A DNA stretch of 64,000 nt from NCBI RefSeq assembly GCF_015679265.1, contig NZ_CP064942.1, positions 3,142,001 through 3,206,000 on the forward strand, read 5' to 3'. The translations under genes and the position numbers were made by a program. The stretch comes from Pontivivens ytuae. Its GTDB lineage: Bacteria; Pseudomonadota; Alphaproteobacteria; Rhodobacterales; Rhodobacteraceae. Of the stretch, positions 42,932 to 55,200 are shown piece by piece; the stretch's first letter is position 1; each line of letters starts with the position of its first letter. The notes beneath the pieces were generated by a model. It worked only from the letters and a program-made list of their open reading frames with translations. It was not told where the DNA came from and ran no database searches.

Positions 42932-43558
42932 TCAGGTGCCGTAGGCCGCTATGAAGATGCGGACGCATTCGCGGGCGTGGGGGGCGAAGCTACTCTCGGG
43001 CGGGATGGCCGCATCGCCGAGGAACATGGCATCGTTGGTCGGCCCGCCCATGACCAGCCAGTTGAAATAGGCGCCCGCGGCCTCCGGGTCCGGCACGGCG
43101 ATCACCCCCTGCGCTGCGTAGGCCCGGAATGCTGATGCGAGCCGCGTGATGGAGCGGGCGGGGCCCCGGCGGTGCAGCGTCGCGCCGAGCTCCGGAAACC
43201 GCTCCACCTCTCCGATCACGAGGCGGCGCAGTTGCAGGAGGCGCGGGGTCATCACGATCCGCAACTGCTCGACGGCGAAGTCGTGGAGGAACTCCTCGAT
43301 CGGCCGGTCCGGAGACGGGTCCTCGACCCGGGCGAGCAGCGCGTCGCCCGCGCCGCCGGTCATGCCCTCCACCATCTCGACGAAGAGCGTCTCCTTGCTG
43401 CCGAAATGGGCGTAGACCGTCTGTTTGGAGACGTCGGCCTCCGCCGCGACCTCGTCCATGCTGGTGCCGCTATAGCCCGTGCGCAGGAACAGCCGCTCCG
43501 CCGCCTCCAGGATGGCCGCGCGGGTGCGCGCGCGTCGGGTCTCCGCTCCGTTCGTCAT
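42932..43558 (-). CDS. TetR/AcrR-family transcriptional regulator
   Basis: A 208-residue regulator. The N-terminal HTH (about 9-60) has AILEAAERLFLRTGYSGTSM and EVAAEADVSKQTVYAHFGSK, the hallmark TetR recognition region. The C-terminal helical domain has LHDFAVEQLRIVMTPRLLQL and AAQGVIAVPDPEAAGAYFNW, typical of TetR_C/AefR-like ligand domains. It is divergent from the GFA-like gene, with a palindrome between them that is its probable operator. Confidence 0.88.
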   Translation of the reverse strand: MTNGAETRRARTRAAILEAAERLFLRTGYSGTSMDEVAAEADVSKQTVYAHFGSKETLFVEMVEGMTGGAGDALLARVEDPSPDRPIEEFLHDFAVEQLRIVMTPRLLQLRRLVIGEVERFPELGATLHRRGPARSITRLASAFRAYAAQGVIAVPDPEAAGAYFNWLVMGGPTNDAMFLGDAAIPPESSFAPHARECVRIFIAAYGT

Positions 43559-43611
43559 GCGCTTCCCCTAGCCGGACTGCGAGCGTAGCGGAAGGCCATT
43601 GACAGATCAAA

Positions 43612-43624
43612 CTGGACGGTCTAG
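43612..43624. promoter_or_regulatory. Candidate TetR operator
   Basis: CTGGACGGTCTAG is a near-perfect 13-bp palindrome centred on G43618 in the gap between the divergent TetR gene and the GFA-like gene. Its position fits autoregulation plus control of the neighbour. Confidence 0.55.
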
Positions 43625-43654
43625 TCTAATCAGTGTCCAGCGATGGAGGGAGCG

Positions 43655-44200
43655 ATGCGTCAAACGACCGTGTTCACATGCGCCTGCGGACAGTCGGCGT
43701 TCGAGCTCAGCGGCTCTCCCATGCTTGCGGCCGAGTGCTGGTGCGAGAGCTGTCGCGCCGCCGCCAGAACGCTGGAGGCGCTGCCGGATGCGCCGCCGAT
43801 GGCAGAGCAGGGCGGCGGCACCCGGTTCGTTCTCTACCGCAAGGATCGGGTCACGCCGCTGCGGGGCACCGACCAGCTGCGCGAATACCGCTTGGGTACG
43901 GAGGCAAAGACCCGCCGCGTCGTCGCCACCTGCTGCAACTCGGCGATGTTTCTGGAGTTCCAGGGCGGCCACTGGCTCAGCCTATACAGCCAGCGCCTGC
44001 CTATGTGGCAGCGCCCTGTCCCCAACCTGCGGACCATGATGAGCGATGCGCCCACGGGGACGCCGCCCGACGACGCCATTCCGTCCTACGACCGCCAATC
44101 CGCCGGCTTCATGTTCAGGCTGCTTGGCGCGTGGATCGCCATGGGCTTCCGCGCGCCGAAGCTCGACTATGTGAAAGGAGCGCTCGATGCCCGCGCCTGA
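43655..44200 (+). CDS. GFA/DUF6151-like zinc-binding protein
   Basis: A 181-residue protein from ATG 43655 (ribosome-binding site GGAGGGA; ATG 43643 would add four residues). The cysteine pattern FTCACGQS, ECWCESCRAA and VVATCCNSAMFLEF matches the zinc site of the glutathione-dependent formaldehyde-activating enzyme (GFA) superfamily. Most members have no proven activity. It is the probable target of the divergent TetR regulator, and it overlaps the next gene by 14 bases. Confidence 0.7.
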   Translation: MRQTTVFTCACGQSAFELSGSPMLAAECWCESCRAAARTLEALPDAPPMAEQGGGTRFVLYRKDRVTPLRGTDQLREYRLGTEAKTRRVVATCCNSAMFLEFQGGHWLSLYSQRLPMWQRPVPNLRTMMSDAPTGTPPDDAIPSYDRQSAGFMFRLLGAWIAMGFRAPKLDYVKGALDARA

Positions 44201-44486
44201 CGACAAGATCGAGGTGGAGAACGTGAACATCCCCGGCCGGACGGAGCGGGTCGGCCGGGTGAAGTACGAGGCGATGCGCGCGGCGCTCCTCGCCGTGCTG
44301 CCGGAAGGAGCACCCGGCCTCACCGCGAAGGAGGCGAAGGAGCGGCTGATCCCGCACCTGCCTGATGACCTCTTCCCCGGCGGTGCCAAGGCGGGCTGGT
44401 GGATGAAGACCGTGCAACTCGACCTGGAGGCGAAGTGCCTCGTCGCACGGGAGAACACCAAGCCGCTCCGCTTCCACCGGACCTGA
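44187..44486 (+). CDS. DUF6958-like small protein
   Basis: A 99-residue protein: IEVENVNIPGRTERVGRVKY at the start, YEAMRAALLAVLPEGAPGLT and GGAKAGWWMKTVQLDLEAKC later. The pattern matches a small conserved family (DUF6958) with a winged-helix-like C-terminal half. It overlaps the GFA-like gene by 14 bases and is probably co-transcribed with it. Function unknown. Confidence 0.65.
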   Translation: MPAPDDKIEVENVNIPGRTERVGRVKYEAMRAALLAVLPEGAPGLTAKEAKERLIPHLPDDLFPGGAKAGWWMKTVQLDLEAKCLVARENTKPLRFHRT

Positions 44487-44675
44487 GCGGCACCGTCCCT
44501 TTGCGCTTGACTTGGGGGCAGCGATCCACGATATCGGCGGCTCACCCGCTCCGGCCCGTCCGGGGCGCGGTGGCGTATTTGCGAAACGCCCCGGCGACGG
44601 GGCCGCTGTCTGAGGCAGATGAAACGCCGGAAGACCCGGGGCCACAGGACGCGACAGACACGAAGGACCACGCGC

Positions 44676-45308
44676 ATGTTCGCGGTGATCAAGACTGGCG
44701 GCAAGCAGTATAAAGTTGCCAAGGATGATGTCTTCACGGTCGAGAAGCTGGCCGGCGAAGCAGGGGACGAGATCCGGTTCGAGCACGTTCTGATGCTCGG
44801 CGGGGACACCACGACCGTCGGCGCGCCGACGATCGACGGTGCGGCCGTCGTGGCCGAAGTGGTCGAGCAGACCCGCGGCGAGAAGGTGATCTCCTTCAAG
44901 AAGCGCCGGCGGAAGCACTCCTCCCAGCGTCGCCGCGGCCACCGTCAGCACCTGACGAAGGTGCGGATCACGGACATCCTCGCCGATGGCTCCAAGGCCC
45001 CGGCGAAGAAGAAGGCGGCTCCGAAGGCCGACGCGGCACCCGAGGCCGCTCCGGCGACCGCCGCGGCGGCTCCGGCCAACCTGATGAGCGAGGCCCCGGC
45101 CGAGAAGGACGACCTCAAGAAGCTCTCGGGCGTCGGTCCGAAGCTGGAGACCACGCTGAACGAGGCGGGCGTCTACACCTTCGCCCAGATCGCCGCGTGG
45201 GGTCCGGAGGACATCGCCTACATGGACGAGAAGCTGTCCTTCAAGGGCCGCATCGAGCGTGAGAACTGGATCGAGCAGGCGAAGGAATTCGCCGGCGCAG
45301 CCGAGTAA
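44676..45308 (+). CDS. rplU: 50S ribosomal protein L21 with C-terminal helix-hairpin-helix extension
   Basis: A 210-residue protein. Residues 1-103 are L21 (MFAVIKTGGKQYKVAKDDVF, KKRRRKHSSQRRRGHRQ). An Ala/Pro/Lys linker (about 108-140) is followed by a helix-hairpin-helix domain at 145-205 (DDLKKLSGVGPKLETTLNEA and AQIAAWGPEDIAYMDEKL). Plain bacterial L21 is about 103 residues; this extended form is common in Rhodobacterales and its role is unknown. It is 12 bases upstream of rpmA, the usual L21-L27 operon. Confidence 0.95.
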   Translation: MFAVIKTGGKQYKVAKDDVFTVEKLAGEAGDEIRFEHVLMLGGDTTTVGAPTIDGAAVVAEVVEQTRGEKVISFKKRRRKHSSQRRRGHRQHLTKVRITDILADGSKAPAKKKAAPKADAAPEAAPATAAAAPANLMSEAPAEKDDLKKLSGVGPKLETTLNEAGVYTFAQIAAWGPEDIAYMDEKLSFKGRIERENWIEQAKEFAGAAE

Positions 45309-45320
45309 GGAGAGAGACGA

Positions 45321-45590
45321 ATGGCACATAAAAAGGCAGGCGGTTCCTCCCGCAACGGTCGCGACTCCGCAGGGCGTCGCCTCGGCGTGAAGAAGTATGG
45401 CGGCGAAGCTGTCATCCCCGGCAACATCATCGTGCGTCAGCGCGGCACCAAGTGGTGGCCGGGCGAGGGCGTCGGCATGGGCCGCGACCACACCATCTTC
45501 GCGACCGAAGAAGGCAACGTGAAATTCCACAAGGGTCTCAAGGGCCGCACGTTCATCAGCGTGCTCCCGCAACAGGAGGCCGCTGAATAA
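45321..45590 (+). CDS. rpmA: 50S ribosomal protein L27
   Basis: An 89-residue protein with the invariant [21 protein letters not shown]-terminus that reaches the peptidyl-transferase centre, and [19 protein letters not shown]. It is not of the type with a cleavable N-terminal extension. The ribosome-binding site AAGGAGAGAG overlaps the end of the L21 gene region. A GC-rich terminator hairpin follows. Confidence 0.97.
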   Translation: MAHKKAGGSSRNGRDSAGRRLGVKKYGGEAVIPGNIIVRQRGTKWWPGEGVGMGRDHTIFATEEGNVKFHKGLKGRTFISVLPQQEAAE

Positions 45591-45615
45591 GCCGGACCTA
45601 CTGTTAGAACAGTTT

Positions 45616-45643
45616 CGGGGATCGGCGGAAACGCCGGTCCCCG
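45616..45643 (+). terminator. Stem-loop after rpmA
   Basis: CGGGGATCGGCG (45616-45627) pairs with CGCCGGTCCCCG (45632-45643), with one mismatch, around a GAAA tetraloop. The tail is only weakly T-rich, so termination may be partial. Confidence 0.6.
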
Positions 45644-45712
45644 ATCTCGTTTCCGCCGGTCCCCTCCACCGCCGCCAACTGGATACGCGGCATCGCCAGA
45701 GGGAGAGGGCAC

Positions 45713-47113
45713 ATGACCCTGACCGGAAAAGATCTGATCGCCATGGGCTTCGAGCAGGGGGCCTGGTTCGGCCCCGCACTCGCGGAGGCCAACGCGCAGA
45801 ATCTGCAGGGCGATGACCTCCGCCAGTATCTCGAACGGATCGCACCTCCGCGAAAGCGGCCGCTCCTGAGCGAGCCCGCGCCTTTCGCCATGCATATCGA
45901 GGCGGAGGGTGAGGAGGACGCGGCCAATGTCGCGGCCGTCGAACGGACCATGGCCAAGCTGATGCGCACCCCGACCCTGGTCGGTGGGGCGGTGATGCCC
46001 GATGCCTGTCCGGCGGGACCCGAGGGCACGATCCCGGTCGGCGGCGTCGCCATCGCGCGCAACGCCATCCATCCGGGCATGCACTCGGCCGACATCTGCT
46101 GCTCCGTCATGATGACGGAGTTCCACGATCTGGCGCCCAAGGACGTGCTCGACACCATGCACGCCGTGACCCATTTCGGGCCGGGCGGGCGGCGCAACGG
46201 GGAGCGGTTCACCCTCTCCCCCAAGCTGCTCGACGCCTTCCGCGAGAACCGCTTCCTGCGGGATGCGAAGATCGTGCAGGCTGCGCAGGAGCATCTGGGT
46301 ACCCAGGGCGACGGCAACCACTTCGCCTTCGTCGGCATCTCCTCGGCCACCGGGCGGACCTGCCTGGTGACCCACCACGGCTCCCGCGGGCCGGGGGCGG
46401 GGCTCTACAAGCTCGGGATGAAGGCGGCGGAGAAGCACCGCAAGCGCCTGTCGCCGGAGACGGAGAAGGGCAACGCCTGGATCCCGGCCGATACCGAGCA
46501 GGGCGAGGCCTACTGGGAGGCGCTGCAACTGGTGCGCAAGTGGACCAAGGCGAACCACAACGGTCTGCATCAGGCCGTGGTGGAGCGTTTGCGCGCGCGT
46601 CAGGAGCGGCGGATCTGGAACGAGCACAACTTCGTCTTCCGCAAGGACGACCTCTACTACCACGCCAAGGGGGCGACCCCGGTGGACGAGGCCTTCCTGC
46701 CGGACAGCGGGGGCGTGCAGATCGTGCCGCTCAACATGGCGCAGCCGGTTCTGCTGGTGCGCCGGGCCGAGGGCGCGCCCGAGCATGGCTTCGCGCCGCA
46801 CGGGGCCGGGCGGAACCGCTCGCGCACCGCACACAAGCGCAGCCTGGGCGGCCGCCCGGATGCGGAGGTCTTCGCGGCGGAGACGGAGGGCCTCGACGCC
46901 CGCTTCTTCTGCGGCCGGATCGACGTGTCCGAACTGCCGTCCGCCTACAAGGACGCGGGCGTGGTTCGTCGCCAGATGGCGGAGCATCGCCTGGCCGATG
47001 TCGTCGACGAGATCGTGCCCTACGGCTCGATCATGGCCGGCGACTGGGAGCACGACGCGCCCTGGCGTGTGAAGGCCCGCGCCAAGCGGGCCGCGAAGGA
47101 GGCCGCCGCATGA
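45713..47113 (+). CDS. RtcB-family protein (RNA 3-prime-phosphate ligase-like)
   Basis: A 466-residue RtcB-superfamily protein. It shows PVGGVAIARNAIHPGMHSAD followed by ICC (metal-binding Cys region), HLGTQGDGNHFAFVG, LVTHHGSRGPGAGLYKLG, and PHGAGRNRSRTAHKR, which holds the active-site His of the S/P-H-G-A-G-R motif. RtcB joins 2-prime,3-prime-cyclic-phosphate or 3-prime-phosphate RNA ends to 5-prime-OH ends using GTP and Mn. The D-G-N-H block is a variant of the canonical G-G-G-N-H. It follows rpmA but is probably a separate unit. Confidence 0.82.
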   Translation: MTLTGKDLIAMGFEQGAWFGPALAEANAQNLQGDDLRQYLERIAPPRKRPLLSEPAPFAMHIEAEGEEDAANVAAVERTMAKLMRTPTLVGGAVMPDACPAGPEGTIPVGGVAIARNAIHPGMHSADICCSVMMTEFHDLAPKDVLDTMHAVTHFGPGGRRNGERFTLSPKLLDAFRENRFLRDAKIVQAAQEHLGTQGDGNHFAFVGISSATGRTCLVTHHGSRGPGAGLYKLGMKAAEKHRKRLSPETEKGNAWIPADTEQGEAYWEALQLVRKWTKANHNGLHQAVVERLRARQERRIWNEHNFVFRKDDLYYHAKGATPVDEAFLPDSGGVQIVPLNMAQPVLLVRRAEGAPEHGFAPHGAGRNRSRTAHKRSLGGRPDAEVFAAETEGLDARFFCGRIDVSELPSAYKDAGVVRRQMAEHRLADVVDEIVPYGSIMAGDWEHDAPWRVKARAKRAAKEAAA

Positions 47114-47130
47114 TCGGCAATATCAAAGGA

Positions 47131-47152
47131 GGCGCTGGCGCAAGCCAGCGCC
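47131..47152 (+). terminator. Stem-loop between the RtcB-like and GNAT genes
   Basis: A perfect 9-bp stem GGCGCTGGC/GCCAGCGCC has a GCAA loop. A weak T-rich tail (TTATCTTTT) begins eight bases later. It may be a weak terminator. Confidence 0.5.
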
Positions 47153-47214
47153 ACCACTTATCTTTTCCGGTTCCGGGGGAGATGATTGGAGCAAGAGCCG
47201 TGGAAGGACCTGTG

Positions 47215-47733
47215 ATGGGACCGCACGTGATCGAAACCGAGCGCCTGACGCTCCGCCCCCTGCGCGCCTCCGACGCCGGGCTGATCTCGCTCTATGCGGG
47301 GGACGCGCGCGTGGCGAAGATGACGACCCGCATCCCGCACCCCTATCCGCCTGGTGCGGCGGAAACGCTGATCGGCCGCGCGACGCGCCCCGACAGCGAT
47401 GAGCAGATCTGGGCGATGGACGCGACAAAGATCGAGGGCAGCGAGCTCCTCGGCCTCATCGCCGTGCGCGGTGACGGTGAGGTCGGCTACTGGGTCGGCG
47501 CCCCGTTCTGGAAGACCGGCTACGCCCGTGAGGCGCTGGAGGCGGTGATCGCCGACCAGTTCGCCGCGGGCCGCGAGGTCCTGACCGCCAGCGTCTTCCA
47601 GGACAACGAGCCGTCGGCGAAGCTGCTGACCTCCGTGGGCTTCCGCTACACCGGCGTCGGCGAGACCGTCTCCGTCTCCCGCGGCGGCACCGTGCCCACC
47701 TGGACCTACGAGCTGCGCCCGACGCACGACTGA
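47215..47733 (+). CDS. GNAT-family N-acetyltransferase (RimJ/RimL type)
   Basis: A 172-residue protein from ATG 47215 with GGAAGGACC upstream; earlier in-frame ATGs at 47110 and 47179 lack family similarity. It has IETERLTLRPLRASDAGLIS, the VGYWVGAPFWKTGYAREAL acetyl-CoA region with the usual G-x-G-x-A-like turn, and NEPSAKLLTSVGFRYTG near the end. RimJ/RimL-like GNATs acetylate protein N-termini or small amines; the target is unknown. Confidence 0.85.
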   Translation: MGPHVIETERLTLRPLRASDAGLISLYAGDARVAKMTTRIPHPYPPGAAETLIGRATRPDSDEQIWAMDATKIEGSELLGLIAVRGDGEVGYWVGAPFWKTGYAREALEAVIADQFAAGREVLTASVFQDNEPSAKLLTSVGFRYTGVGETVSVSRGGTVPTWTYELRPTHD

Positions 47734-47822
47734 AGGCGCTTGTGCGAAGTTCTTCGAAGAGCGGCTCCGGCGGGTGACTGCCGGGCCGACGGCATGCAGG
47801 TCAGCGGAGGAACGTCGTCACC

Positions 47823-50505
<2,683 letters not shown>

Positions 50506-50674
50506 GCGAACGCACCCGCGGCGGCTGTGGCACGGCCCGCGCTCTCAATCCCCGGTTTCCGGCAACCATCAACTCCACACAAAATCCAACGTTTTCAATT
50601 AAGTGTGTGCGCCCCGGCACATATCCTGAGCACAGGCGGCCCGAGCCTCTGGCCGCACTGTGTGGGGATGTAAC

Positions 50675-51211
50675 ATGCGTATTCTGAACGGACTTTTGCT
50701 GTCGCTCGGCCTGCTCGCGGGCTGCGACGCCTTTCCACCGCTGGCCCTCGCCCCGCGGGAGGGTGCGGTGAGCCTCGCCGGAACCTCCGTCCTGCTGCCG
50801 CCCGAGAACTCGGCACTCGCTTTCGCCGAGCCGATGCAGCACCTGCTGGAGCGCAACCTCCGCCTCCGCTCCGTCGAGGCCACGGGCAGCGGTGAGCACG
50901 CGGCGATGATAGCCCTCTGCGCCAACCTGCCCGGCGCGCCCGACATCGTCATCCTCACCCGCTCCCCGGCGCTGGAGGAGATCAACCGCTGCGAACGCGC
51001 GGGCCAGGCGATCAGCGCCGATCTCATCGCCTTCTACGCCGGTGGGCTGCGGGGCGCGCCCGCCTTCTCCCAGCTCTGGATCGCTTTCGATCCGCAGGCG
51101 CTGGCCGCCAACCCGGCCGCGGATCGGGCCGTGCAGGCCTTGCGTTACGACTTCGGCACGCTCATAGAAGGGACGGAGTACCAGCCGTATTTCACGGCCC
51201 GCCGGGGTTGA
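50675..51211 (+). CDS. Putative lipoprotein with PstS-like substrate-binding segment
   Basis: A 178-residue protein from ATG 50675. It has an N-terminal lipoprotein signal (RILNGLLLSLGLLAGC; lipobox LAGC, Cys at about 17). The middle has VEATGSGEHAAMIALCANLP and PDIVILTRSPALEEINRCER. These resemble the phosphate-binding T-G-S-G and D-I-x-x-x-S-R elements of PstS-type proteins, and two Cys may form the usual disulfide. It is only about half the length of PstS, so it is a reduced binding-protein-like domain. It sits between proB and proA and ends 3 bases before proA, which is not the standard arrangement. Ligand unknown. Confidence 0.55.
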   Translation: MRILNGLLLSLGLLAGCDAFPPLALAPREGAVSLAGTSVLLPPENSALAFAEPMQHLLERNLRLRSVEATGSGEHAAMIALCANLPGAPDIVILTRSPALEEINRCERAGQAISADLIAFYAGGLRGAPAFSQLWIAFDPQALAANPAADRAVQALRYDFGTLIEGTEYQPYFTARRG

Positions 51212-51214
51212 GAC

Positions 51215-52474
<1,260 letters not shown>

Positions 52475-52581
52475 TCCGCCTTCATCTGTCTGCAAGTATC
52501 CCGGGGTCTGGCGCAGAGCCCCAGGACAGGGGCCTACCATGAACGCATCACGTTTCAGGCCCGACCGGGGCGGAGCCCCAC

Positions 52582-53904
52582 CTAGCCGCCCATCAGCCGC
52601 GTGTCCCAGGGATAGCGCGTCATCACCTCGTGCCCGGTCTCGGTGATCAGCACCTGGTTCTCCAGCTTCACGCCGAAGGACCCGCCGACGCGCCCCGCAT
52701 AGACCTCGGCGCACAGCATCATGCCCGGCGCCGTCTCGTACTCGAACACACCGGGCTCCCAGTCCTCGGGGTAGGGGATCGCCGGCCACTCGTCGCAGAG
52801 ACCGACGCCGTGCATCTTCGAGGCATAGCGCTGCGGCACGAAGGCGTCGGGAAGCGGATGGCCGCCATGGCAGAGGTCGCGGAATGCCACGCCGGGGGCG
52901 AGCATGGCCGTGTTTTCCTCGATATGCCGCACGGACATCCGGTAGGTCTCGACCTGCTCGCGCGTCGGCTCCGCATCGCCCACGATCCAGGTGCGGCTCA
53001 TGTCGGTGCACATGCCGTAGCAGCCCACCAGGTCGGTGTCGAAGGCGAGGATGTCGCCCTCCTTCAGCACGCGCGGTCCGCATTCCTGGAACCAGGGATT
53101 CGTCCGTGGGCCGGAGGCGAGCAGCCGCGTCTCGATCCACTCACCGCCGCGGCGGATGTTCTCGGCATGGAGGACGGCCCAGACGTCGTCCTCGGTCATG
53201 CCGGGGGCGACCGCGTCCTCCATCGCGCGGACCGACGCCTCGCAGGCGTGGACGGCGCAGCGCATGGCCTTGATCTCTTCGGGCGTCTTGATGGAGCGGG
53301 CCTTCTCGGTGACCTCCTCGCCTTCCATGACCTCGATGCCGAGCGCTTCGAAGGCGCGCAGGCCGTGGACCATGATCTTGTCGATGGCCAGCCGACGGTT
53401 GGTGCCGCAATGGCGGCGCAGCTCCGCATCCACCTCGGCGGCGAAGGCGCTCGCGCGGGCCTGTGTCCGGTCTCCATTGCAAAAGTAGAAGAACGACGAG
53501 GAGCCCGGCCGCGTCTCTGCGATCAGCGGGTTGTGGGCGGTCAGCAGGTTGCCGAGCCCCTTGAAGTCCCAGACGATCACATGGCCGCCCGCGGTCACGA
53601 GGCAGGCGCGGAACGGGTTGTGCGCGTTCCAGAGCTGCATGTTCGTGGAATCGGTCGCGTAGCGGATGTTGAGCGGGTCGAAGAGCAGGATCGCGCCGTA
53701 GTCGCGCGCGGCCAGATGCTCCGTCAGCCGTTGCAGCCTTGCGCCGCGCATCACGGGCAGGTTGGGGGCCTCCAGCCCTGCCGCCGCCCACTCGGCGAAG
53801 GCGAGCGGGGTCGGCCCGATCTCGACCCGGTCGTCGTCGTCAGGTGTGCCATCCGGTCGCAGGCCCGGATTGATTTTCCGCCGGTCGGAATAGTGAATTG
53901 TCAT
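52582..53904 (-). CDS. dddP: DMSP lyase DddP (M24 metallopeptidase fold)
   Basis: A 440-residue protein with the DddP-type N-terminus RVEIGPTPLAFAEWAAAGLE and FDPLNIRYATDSTNMQLWNA, and HAENIRRGGEWIETRLLASG. The creatinase-like metal ligands are conserved: Asp, Asp and Asp in FDTDLVGCYGMCTDMSRTW, His in MHGVGLCDEWP, Glu in GMMLCAEVY and Glu in VKLENQVLI. DddP cleaves dimethylsulfoniopropionate to DMS and acrylate and is typical of marine Roseobacters. ATG 53904 follows GGGAGGCCTGTC. Transcribed against proA, apparently alone. Activity would need testing, as M24 relatives are many. Confidence 0.85.
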   Translation of the reverse strand: MTIHYSDRRKINPGLRPDGTPDDDDRVEIGPTPLAFAEWAAAGLEAPNLPVMRGARLQRLTEHLAARDYGAILLFDPLNIRYATDSTNMQLWNAHNPFRACLVTAGGHVIVWDFKGLGNLLTAHNPLIAETRPGSSSFFYFCNGDRTQARASAFAAEVDAELRRHCGTNRRLAIDKIMVHGLRAFEALGIEVMEGEEVTEKARSIKTPEEIKAMRCAVHACEASVRAMEDAVAPGMTEDDVWAVLHAENIRRGGEWIETRLLASGPRTNPWFQECGPRVLKEGDILAFDTDLVGCYGMCTDMSRTWIVGDAEPTREQVETYRMSVRHIEENTAMLAPGVAFRDLCHGGHPLPDAFVPQRYASKMHGVGLCDEWPAIPYPEDWEPGVFEYETAPGMMLCAEVYAGRVGGSFGVKLENQVLITETGHEVMTRYPWDTRLMGG

Positions 53905-54095
53905 GACAGGCCTCCCGGGTTTTCCCGCAGGCTCCCCTGCGGTTACCGGCCGGTCTGTCCCGTTTCCGCCACCGCCGCGTCGGGATCGGGCACGTGGCAC
54001 CCCGTGCGGCGTCAAGCGAAAACAGTTTGTCATATTCGAGCCGCGCGTTACCGTGGCCGAGGGACGACATCCAAAACATCAATTCTGCCGGGGGA

Positions 54096-54329
54096 ATGCC
54101 GATGAAGAGCGACCGTCACTTCGACCGTGCGATTCCCGACGCGCCGCATCCGCGGGCTGGCAAGCTGCTGCACGACATCCGCGTGCTGCGCGCCCGGGCG
54201 AGCCGCTATGGCTACACGGCGACGGCGGAGGCGCTGCACCTGGCGGGCGAGATGATGGAGGTCGAGGAGCCGCCGCTCGACCGCAACGACAAGAGCTTCG
54301 TCCGCTTCGTGGATGGCAAGGGCTCCTGA
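54096..54329 (+). CDS. Hypothetical 77-residue protein
   Basis: A small basic/acidic protein (MPMKSDRHFDRAIPDAPHPR, then YTATAEALHLAGEMMEVEEP) without signal or membrane segment. It has a CCGGGGGA site close upstream of ATG 54096 (ATG 54102 is possible). It overlaps the DUF3445 gene by 17 bases and appears to open that operon. I do not recognise a family. Confidence 0.55.
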   Translation: MPMKSDRHFDRAIPDAPHPRAGKLLHDIRVLRARASRYGYTATAEALHLAGEMMEVEEPPLDRNDKSFVRFVDGKGS

Positions 54330-55200
54330 CACCCTCTCCGATCGGCTGACGCTGCCGCGCGCACCCTTGGTGCCGTGGATGAACCCCCGTCTGCTCCACG
54401 CGCCGGGGGCGCAGCCGCTGGATCCGGCCGACTGGCTGGTGCGCGACGCGGTCTTTGCCGGGCAGATGGCCTATCGCGACCGGCTGATCGCAGAGCGACC
54501 GGGCACGGTGCTGGCGCTCGACCCGGCCGGGCGCGCCGCTGCGCAGGAGCTGCTGGAGGTGGTGCTCGCTGCCCTCGATGCCGGGTATGGGGTGGGCGAC
54601 CTGGTGCTTCGACCGGATGGTGTGGCGTTGCCCGTCGACCGCGCGGATCCCTTCGCGACCATCGGGCGGCTGGTGCAGGAGGATATGCTGATCCTCGACC
54701 GGGACCTAGGCGAGACCGAGCATCGCCTGATGGGCGGCGTGCTCTGCTTTCCCTCCCGCTGGAACCTCGCGCAGAAGATGGGGCGGGGCCTGCTCGGCAT
54801 CCACGCGCCGGTCAGCTTCTACCCCGAAAGCCTCGCCCGCCGGGTCCAGCGCTTCTTCGACGCGATCCGGCCGGGGCGGCCGCTCTGGCGCGCGAACTGG
54901 CTGTTCTACACCGATCCGGAGCTGCATGTGCCGACGCGCGAGCACGAGAAGTTCGACAAGGGCTGGGACGGTCCGCGCCTCTGGCTGCGCTCCGAACGGC
55001 AGACTCTCTCGCGGCTGCCGGAGACGGGGGCGGTCGTCTTCACCATCAAGACCGACATCTCCCCCGCCGACACGCTGAGCCGGGAGGAGGTCGCGGGTGC
55101 GCTCGCCGCCGTCGATGCCCTGCCGCCCGCCGAGTTCGACTACAAGGGCGGGGCGCCGATGCGCGCCCGGCTCGCCGCATTGCTGGAGGAGGCCGCATGA
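54313..55200 (+). CDS. DUF3445, haem-dependent oxidative N-demethylase alpha-like protein
   Basis: A 295-residue protein of DUF3445, whose studied members are the haem-binding catalytic subunit of oxidative N-demethylase acting on dimethylamine. Family blocks visible are PLVPWMNPRLLHAPGAQPLD, QEDMLILDRDLGETEHRLMG, the FPSRWNLAQKMGRGLLGIHA core, ANWLFYTDPELH and LWLRSERQTLSRLPETGAVV. The other N-demethylase subunits are not in the window. It overlaps the crotonase gene by 4 bases. A methylated-amine substrate is possible but unproven. Confidence 0.8.
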   Translation: MARAPDTLSDRLTLPRAPLVPWMNPRLLHAPGAQPLDPADWLVRDAVFAGQMAYRDRLIAERPGTVLALDPAGRAAAQELLEVVLAALDAGYGVGDLVLRPDGVALPVDRADPFATIGRLVQEDMLILDRDLGETEHRLMGGVLCFPSRWNLAQKMGRGLLGIHAPVSFYPESLARRVQRFFDAIRPGRPLWRANWLFYTDPELHVPTREHEKFDKGWDGPRLWLRSERQTLSRLPETGAVVFTIKTDISPADTLSREEVAGALAAVDALPPAEFDYKGGAPMRARLAALLEEAA

